Below are positions 58,462 through 64,000 of a stretch of 64,000 nucleotides of DNA, piece by piece. The notes beneath the pieces were generated by a model. It saw only the letters and a program-made list of their open reading frames with translations. It did no database searches and was not told the origin of the DNA. This DNA comes from Mucor racemosus. Its lineage: Eukaryota; Mucoromycota; Mucoromycetes; Mucorales; Mucoraceae. The translations under genes were made by a program, and so were the position numbers. The DNA is taken from the NCBI GenBank assembly GCA_027405735.1, contig JAPEHQ010000001.1, positions 5,084,001 through 5,148,000 of the forward strand, written 5' to 3'. Every line of letters starts with the position of its first letter. Within the stretch, counting starts at the first letter, position 1.

Positions 58462-60807
58462 CACTACGGCCGCCGACCTGTGCTGCATAAGATAATTTCG
58501 TTGTGCCCAGGTGGGCTGCACACTATAGCCTGAGCTGTTGTGCCCGCTGAATATGGTTGAAAAGATAACAAGATGCACATGAGCACAACAAAAGAAACTG
58601 CACACGAGCACAACGGAAAGCCTGTATGTGCAGAATTATAGATTCTGTCCGTGTGCATGACATTAATCCCATGTGTGCATAATAGTAGAATTGCTCATAA
58701 GCATATCATTATCCCTATCTGTGCATAATAGTAAAATCTGGCCATGAACATAATGAGCTGATTGTATGGGCACATATTGGTTTGTACATGAGCATCGTGC
58801 CGTTCTCAAAATTACATTAGCTTTTATTAATATACATTAAATTATAGACAATACAATTCAATACGTTGTTGATGCAGAGCAATACATGCAAGAACCAATA
58901 TATTTACAATTATCATCATTTGTAAAAAAAATTTATCGCCACAATTTTTAAAGCAACAATGGTTTTTGCTCGAGCATAAACTTAAATAACACTTTCTGCT
59001 TAAATCTATATGCACGCCAAATCTAAGTTTATATATATTACTTTATCACACATAAAATTTAAGCAAATTAACCTTCTTTAAACTTACTATTTTAGTTTAC
59101 GATTGTCAGCTGTAAAAAGATTTGTTTTCAAGTATACAGTAGTTACGATCAAAACTATGGTTATTAGACAAAACATTAGATTATTCTTTTTTTTTGTTTC
59201 TATATCATTTGAAATTTTATCACTTTTCTGGAACATTTCGTAGGTTTGTAACCAGTTCTAGCTTTTTTATTAATTAGATATAAATATCATTGCCTTCGAT
59301 TTGATCTGGTAATCAAGAAATACGTCAAACAATACAGTAGTAAATAATGTTACTTGATCCTAAAATGCGGTTAAATAAAAATATCAGTCTCTAATATAAT
59401 AACGACTGCTACCTATATTAAAAACATTAATCCCTTATGTTAGCATGCGTATTCAGATAAAAGAAAAGAATACCAGCTTGATAGTCTGATATGCTTTATC
59501 AAACGGTGAATATATCCTTGGAATAGGAAAACAAAAAGAGAAAAACAACATACGTATAAAAGGATTTTCAAGGTTTTGACATTATTTAACGCATTTAAAA
59601 CCCTGCTAAATTGCAAATTTCAGCCAATGTAAAAGCAGCGTTACAGCGCCTGAACTATAAACTAAGCAAAATAGGCAATATACATATGTTACTATAATAG
59701 AAACATAAAATTTTCTACTAGAAAAACCGTCTGTCATATCATAGATTCATTAAAAAATTGCAAAAACAAGCCCGTAGAGCGACGCCGTAATTGAGCATAG
59801 CAAGATTGAGCGGCTAAATCTCTTATACTATGGTATGAATAAGCTTTAAATAAAAAAAGCGTTTCTCTTTTTTAACTTTTCTTATATTTAACCACATACG
59901 GTCTGAAAATTCAGTTTTTGTAGCGGACATTTTCGGGACTCATTTTATCCTTACCAACACTCATGATTTTGATCAAAAAATAGAAAAATCAAATTTTGAT
60001 ACCAAAATCAGCGTTTAAATATAATACATTATGAGAGAAAATTGTAGCTATGACTAATACGCATTCCATAAAAGCTTAATATTAAATGTTAAGTAATGAA
60101 ACTTTATACTTTTGACCCAAAAACGGTTTTTTGATTAAAGAATTTTCATGTAATATTTTGCAATAAAAATGCTTGTTATTTTTTATTGAGCAAATAGAGC
60201 GATAAATTTGGTACATGTGTATATTTTTTATTTTTATAATGGGTAGTATAATTAACTCTAAATTTGCAAAAACAGAAAAAAAAAATTGAAAAATGTCAAA
60301 ATTGATGATCTGGACAAGAATAATTTTTAAAATTAATATTCCGATTCTAAGCTTTGTAAGTCTTAAAAATAAGAGATTTTATAATACCTCAGAACTTCTT
60401 CAAGAATTTACGATGCTGTACCCGCTTGATTCAAGCTTATTACTGTAAACCTTTATACATGCTAATATTGTGTGATAGTTTATTTGATAATAATATAGTC
60501 CTACTTGATAATTAATGCGCTAGAGGTGATTTACATTAAGTTTTAGTCTTACCTCTCCAATATCATAAACATAAACATGGCCATCACTGGAATCTATTGC
60601 CGTCTTTTTACTCTCTTTGTCCCAAGCCAATTTATTCAATGCTTTACCAGGACCAACTTAAGTACTTACAAATGACTCCTCGGTATTTGTATCCAAATTC
60701 CATAAATTAAATTGACTGGTTCCATCTAGAGTAGTATCAAACGCATCATCAGCACGCCTTATTATAATAAATGTCAATCTAAAATCAGAAACATCCCATT
60801 GTAATGG
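58462..60807 (-). repeat. Repeat family copy E, right arm of the inverted repeat
   Basis: Its 3' terminus is CACTACGGCCG at 58462 (minus-strand end ...CGGCCGTAGTG). It continues through the TGTGC-rich part and the region matching 31800-32930. It ends near 60807 in a dynein intermediate chain-like fragment (about 60575-60775). From about 59052 to 60650 it is nearly identical to the left arm. Nearer the loop the two copies differ by roughly a fifth, as do the other family members. Confidence 0.8.
60575..60775 (-). pseudogene. Dynein intermediate chain WD40 fossil in repeat copy E
   Basis: The minus strand reads 'LDGTSQFNLWNLDTNTEESF', then VST, a TAA stop, then 'VGPGKALNKLAWDKESKKTA' and 'IDSSDGHVYVYDIGE' before a GTAAGA-like donor. 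This resembles the C-terminal WD40 repeats of the cytoplasmic dynein intermediate chain. Related fossils lie in copy A (about 785-976), copy B (about 30885-31095) and copy D (55866-55960, the right half only). The stop before VG is shared by A, B and E. Confidence 0.6.
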
Positions 60808-61479
60808 TCTGTAATTTTGGACTAACAAAAAATGTGGATAATATGTTGTTTATATCAGGGTTATATTATATAAGGGGCAAGAGACACAGACAAAGACTTA
60901 TTTGTTATGTTTAGGTTTATTTCAGAATATATAATAAGGGAAATGATGAGGATTATTATTGTTTTGATCAATGGTTTTGTTAACTGAGTCAAGTTCAACA
61001 TTGGAAATTAATAAGCAAGCAAATAGACAAGGCGAATAGTTCGTAAAACTATTATTATTATTATTATTATTCGAATTATTCATATTATTGTTATAAACAG
61101 TTAGGCTTTCATTATCATCATCATCGTTATTAACTACATCTACAAAATTTTTAAATCCTTGACGAGGAAAACCAACAGCAGCAAGTACAATAATTTTTTC
61201 GGTAAGAAAATCATTAATGTTGTCGAATACTGGTGACAGCAGCAGAGGAGTAGGAGCGGGAAGCATCAACAGATTTAAGATACTTGTTGTATTCCACCTA
61301 CTACTAGTATCATACATTATCACCTTCTACAGTATCAATACATCTTACAATCTATTGATTACGACATGTATTGAAGTGCAAGCCTTGATATCGGATATAA
61401 GAATCTTCTATAGTATCAAGTTTAATCCAGTAATTACCAAGAACGCTTGGACCTCAATTATGACACCACATTATTTCAT
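60800..61479 (-). mobile_element. LTR-like flank of the retroelement
   Basis: The left edge TGTAATGGTCTGTAATTTTGG recurs, inverted, at 36991. A TATA-like ATTATATAAGGGGC lies near 60864 on the plus strand. An (ATT)n run lies near 61050-61073. The open frames here are AT-rich, with an Asn run, and do not look like proteins. The exact LTR limits and direction are not settled. Confidence 0.35.
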
Positions 61480-61814
61480 CCCAGCAGTTAACCAATCAAG
61501 TAGTTATCAAATCAACATCCAAGCATATTTAGCGCAGCATTGAAACAAGACAACTCACAAGCTCTGCAAGAACGGTTAAATTATGATTGATCCATTTCAA
61601 TCCATAGATTACTATCAAACAGATCCAATGGTTCAATAGTGCCTTAAATTACATTTCAGGATCTCAATGTCAAATCAATATAAAAGGCCATACTTTTACA
61701 TCTAAATAAACGATATCTTGTTTTTATTATGCAGTTGAGGAACTGATTAATTACTCATTCTTTTATAATTGTATTCTTTTTAAGCACTATTTATCAATCC
61801 TGAAAATATACGAC
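61480..61814 (-). repeat. Repeat X' (partner of 58125-58461)
   Basis: See the partner entry at 58125. On the minus strand it begins GTCGTATATTTTCAGG just after the end of the retroelement frame (...VVYFQD). It may be the start of the element's 3' LTR or an independent insertion. Confidence 0.6.
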
Positions 61815-62386
61815 AATACTATTGATATCTTTGGTATTATCAAAACGATCATAAACCGATTGGATCTGACGATCTTCTTCTTCTTGGCGACGTTGGTGAA
61901 TGTAGAATTGGGATTCATCGGATAGTTCTTCTTTTTGAATGATATCCTGTTGTTGATTGATATATGATTCTTAATCCCATGGTGTAATGATGGTTTGCTG
62001 GTCGTCTTCCCAGCTGATGTTATTTGGTGAGTCTTCTTCGGGGACTTCCCAATCCGAAAAGAGCATTGGTGAGGTGGTTGGAAGTGGTGGAAAAGGATTT
62101 GCGGTTAGTATGGATTGGAGGGAGGAAGTGGCGGCTGAATCCAAAGATATGGCGATAGGTGAGGACGGACCGGAAGAGAGGTTGATGGGAGAGTAAGACA
62201 CGGAGGTGGCAGTGCTTGGAGAGAGAGAGAGGTGGTTGCTGAGGTAGATTCTCTTAATGCTAGGAAAGGACAATTTTGAGCTGTAAACCCAAGATCAAAG
62301 TCTACAGGAGTACAACCCATTGATAGGAGGCACTTCATTTTAACAGTGCAATTGTCGAAGTTCAAGATTGGTTTATGCTTTTTTAA
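61815..62386 (-). pseudogene. Linker region downstream of protease, frame broken
   Basis: Two overlapping minus frames (62365-62105 and 62273-61971) and the open stretch to 61815 read a Ser/Pro-rich segment, then 'WEVPEEDSPNNISWEDDQQT', then a Gln/Glu-rich stretch ('ESQFYIHQRRQEEEDRQIQ'). Mucoromycote Ty3-type elements often have such a linker before reverse transcriptase. Here the polymerase part is missing. Confidence 0.4.
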
Positions 62387-62720
62387 CTAAGACATACCTA
62401 AAATGACAGGAAAAGAGCAAGATTCCAAGATTCGGAAAACCATCTGCGAGTCTTCATGGTGGGTGTCATTTATACGAAGAGTAACAGTTGTAAAGGCCTT
62501 GCAAGTAGATTCGCTACCGTCGGCTAAGCGGTAGGTCGTACGTTGGTTGGATCCAAACATTTCGTACTGGAATCCCAAGAGATCCACCATCTCCAATGAT
62601 ATGAAACTATGGATTGCTCCAGAATCGACAAGAGCTTGAGTAGCGGTGGCTTCTTCCTCATTATACCCATGATACAAGGTAACAGGTAACAATAAGATAG
62701 AGTCGCTAACTGATCTTCCT
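62387..62720 (-). pseudogene. Retropepsin-type aspartic protease fragment
   Basis: The frame reads 'LLPVTLYHGYNEEEATATQA' then LVDSGAIHSFIS, the DSG active site, and 'VILGM' near its end, which fits the second conserved glycine-containing strand. It lies in a different phase from Gag, which may be a natural frameshift or decay. It would cleave Gag-Pol if intact. Confidence 0.65.
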
Positions 62721-62731
62721 AGGTTTTTTAT

Positions 62732-63984
62732 CTAACCAATATCAGAAGAAGGGTTCCAAAGATTGTCCATGCGTCTTCTTTTACCAGACACGGCGGTGGC
62801 AATTGAATCGGTGAAGTTGTTAACACCGCCAAGGATTAACGAGATCACTCCTGTCTTCTTTTTGTTGGGACAGTTGTTGTTAAAATGTTCTTTTCCACCA
62901 CAGTAGAGGCAGAGTTGATTGTTCTTGCGGAAGTCCTTGACAGCCTGGGTCAAAGGCTTATGTTGGTTGATTGCGCCTAATTCCATAGGGGTAGCAGTAG
63001 AGTTCATGTTTGTAAAATTTGTTTTTGAATAAGGATAGTTTTTATGCTGGTTTTTATAGTTGTTTGAGTGTTTTTGATTACCATTATTATTATTTGAATT
63101 TGGATGTTTCTGTACAGCATACAATAAGTTGTCAACTTCAATTGAGGCAGACATTACTTCGTTAAGGGTTTTGCATTTAGGTCTCCTTGCAAGTTCCTTA
63201 ATTACAAAACCCTTCAGGTTTAATTTAAATTGGGAAATCAGGGCATCGTCGTTCCATTTTTTTAACAACATGGATAGACGTTTAAATTCAGTAGCATAAA
63301 CAAAAGAGACAGGGCCGTTCTGTTTCAATGCTCGGATTGATGCTTCGGCATTGACGATTGGATTCGTATCAACAAAGGCTTTAGTAATAGTTTCTTTGAA
63401 TACTTTGAAGTTGGTTAAAATCTCAGGGGGATTTTCAGAGTAGATATTTTGCAAGTACGGCTCCATGTATGCAAATGCTACATTAGTCATATATAGCTAG
63501 TGGCACACAGCCCCTTGGCTTGGTCTGATTCGAACCGAGCGGGATTACTTGCAAATACCAAGATTAATTGGGAAAAAAAAGCATTACACTGGTTAGGTTT
63601 TCCAGAGAATGGATTGGGTTTCTTCACCTTCATCATGGGAAGAATATTTCGTGGAGTAGAAGTAGTAGCAGGATTCACAGCAGGCGTGGCATTAGCTTCT
63701 GCTACACGCTGCTCTTTGAGCAAGTTAGCCTTAAGTACTACATGGTTATCAATAAACTCTTGGATTTCTTCACCCAAAGCTTTGATAGCCGTTTTATCTT
63801 GGGAAAGTACATTGTTGATTTTACTATTAAGCTTTTCATGGGGATTATTTTCAACGAGACTTAGAGTATTGGAAAAGGCTTCTAACTGTGCAGGTATACT
63901 TTCCTGCAAGGCTTGAAATTGACTTAAGAAGTTATTTAAGAATTGGATCTGTTCTTCAGACAGATTATTATCAGATGAGCACAT
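62732..63984 (-). pseudogene. Retroelement Gag, frameshifted near 63487
   Basis: The first frame (63984-63487) starts MCSSDNNLSEEQIQFLNNFL and includes 'KKPNPFSGKPNQCNAFFSQL', a typical Gag opening. The second frame (63490-62732) continues 'NVAFAYMEPYLQN' and ends with the nucleocapsid knuckle CLYCGGKEHFNNNC (C-x2-C-x4-H-x4-C). The two overlap by four bases in different frames at a site where related Gag proteins are continuous, so an indel is likely. Gag would form the cytoplasmic particle. Confidence 0.7.
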
Positions 63985-64000
63985 TACAGAATTAATTTGA

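Larger units (their letters stand above)
61815..63984 (-). mobile_element. Truncated Ty3/gypsy-type retroelement (gag-protease)
   Basis: Minus-strand frames encode a Gag region, a CCHC knuckle and an aspartic protease. The frame then ends in a Gln/Glu-rich segment (to about 61815) where reverse transcriptase, RNase H and integrase would be expected; none is present. The element continues past the right edge of the window, where its 5' LTR should lie. Frames are broken near 63487 and between 62732 and 62692. Confidence 0.75.

Noticed and set aside
60922..61543. Two opposing open frames of 133 and 108 codons near the retroelement
   Set aside because: They are AT-rich, have Asn runs and no family features, and overlap LTR-like and X' repeat sequence.
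61987..62196. Plus-strand Gly/Ser/Glu-rich frame
   Set aside because: It is antisense to the linker region of the retroelement.
63500..63916. Plus-strand 138-codon frame
   Set aside because: It is antisense to Gag.
1..64000. CRISPR arrays, bacterial operons or ribosome binding sites
   Set aside because: The window is intron-rich eukaryotic DNA and no regularly spaced short repeats were seen.
1..64000. tRNA or rRNA genes
   Set aside because: A reading for B-box-like GGTTCGANTCC words and rRNA-like blocks found nothing convincing; tRNAscan-SE was not available.

Overview
The window reads as nuclear DNA of an early-diverging, AT-rich filamentous fungus, most likely Mucoromycota (a Mucorales-type genome). 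Genes carry many short GT-AG introns (about 45-70 nt) and a few very small exons. The intergenic DNA is AT-rich and pyrimidine tracts precede several start codons. The gene set is fungal: an Arb1-like RNAi protein, Atg15, an Rvs161/Hob3-type BAR protein, an Nha1/Sod2-type antiporter and two subunits of the Mediator kinase module. Species cannot be named from the sequence alone.

The layout is two compact gene islands in repeat-rich DNA. Island 1 (about 2.0-27 kb) holds an acidic unknown protein (-), a DUF2408/UPF0662 protein (-), MED13 (-), an Rvs161/Hob3-type BAR protein (+), a TANGO2/NRDE protein (+), an Arb1-like protein (+), a wax synthase-like MBOAT protein (+), a WWE-like protein (+), a Na+/H+ antiporter (+) and a ubiquitin-specific protease (+). 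Island 2 (about 38.9-55.2 kb) holds SEC17/alpha-SNAP (+), a divergent DYRK/Yak1-like kinase (+), MED12 (-), an Ies4-like protein with two C2H2 fingers (-) and ATG15 (+). MED12 and MED13 act together in the CDK8/cyclin C module of Mediator. SEC17 and ATG15 serve membrane fusion and vacuolar breakdown.

The rest is mobile or decayed DNA. A repeat family of about 3.8 kb occurs at 1-1672, 29516-33292, 35636-36350, 55806-58123 and 58462-60807, with a further fragment of its 3' end at 36690-36854. Most copies carry the remains of a dynein intermediate chain WD40 segment, and the same in-frame stop is visible in three of them. Two copies near 56-61 kb face each other as a near-perfect inverted repeat with arms of about 1.6 kb. 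Two solo LTRs of one family have 5-bp target duplications. The right edge holds a truncated Ty3/gypsy-type element (Gag, CCHC knuckle, DSG protease; no reverse transcriptase). A frameshifted unknown gene lies at 27.5 kb.

The observations most worth a second look are the captured dynein fragment in the repeat family, the large palindrome, the DYRK-like kinase without the usual activation-loop tyrosine, the Ies4/zinc-finger fusion, the WWE-like protein, and unusual splicing (16- and 18-nt exons, a GC-AG intron, and a possible 23-nt intron in the Arb1-like gene).
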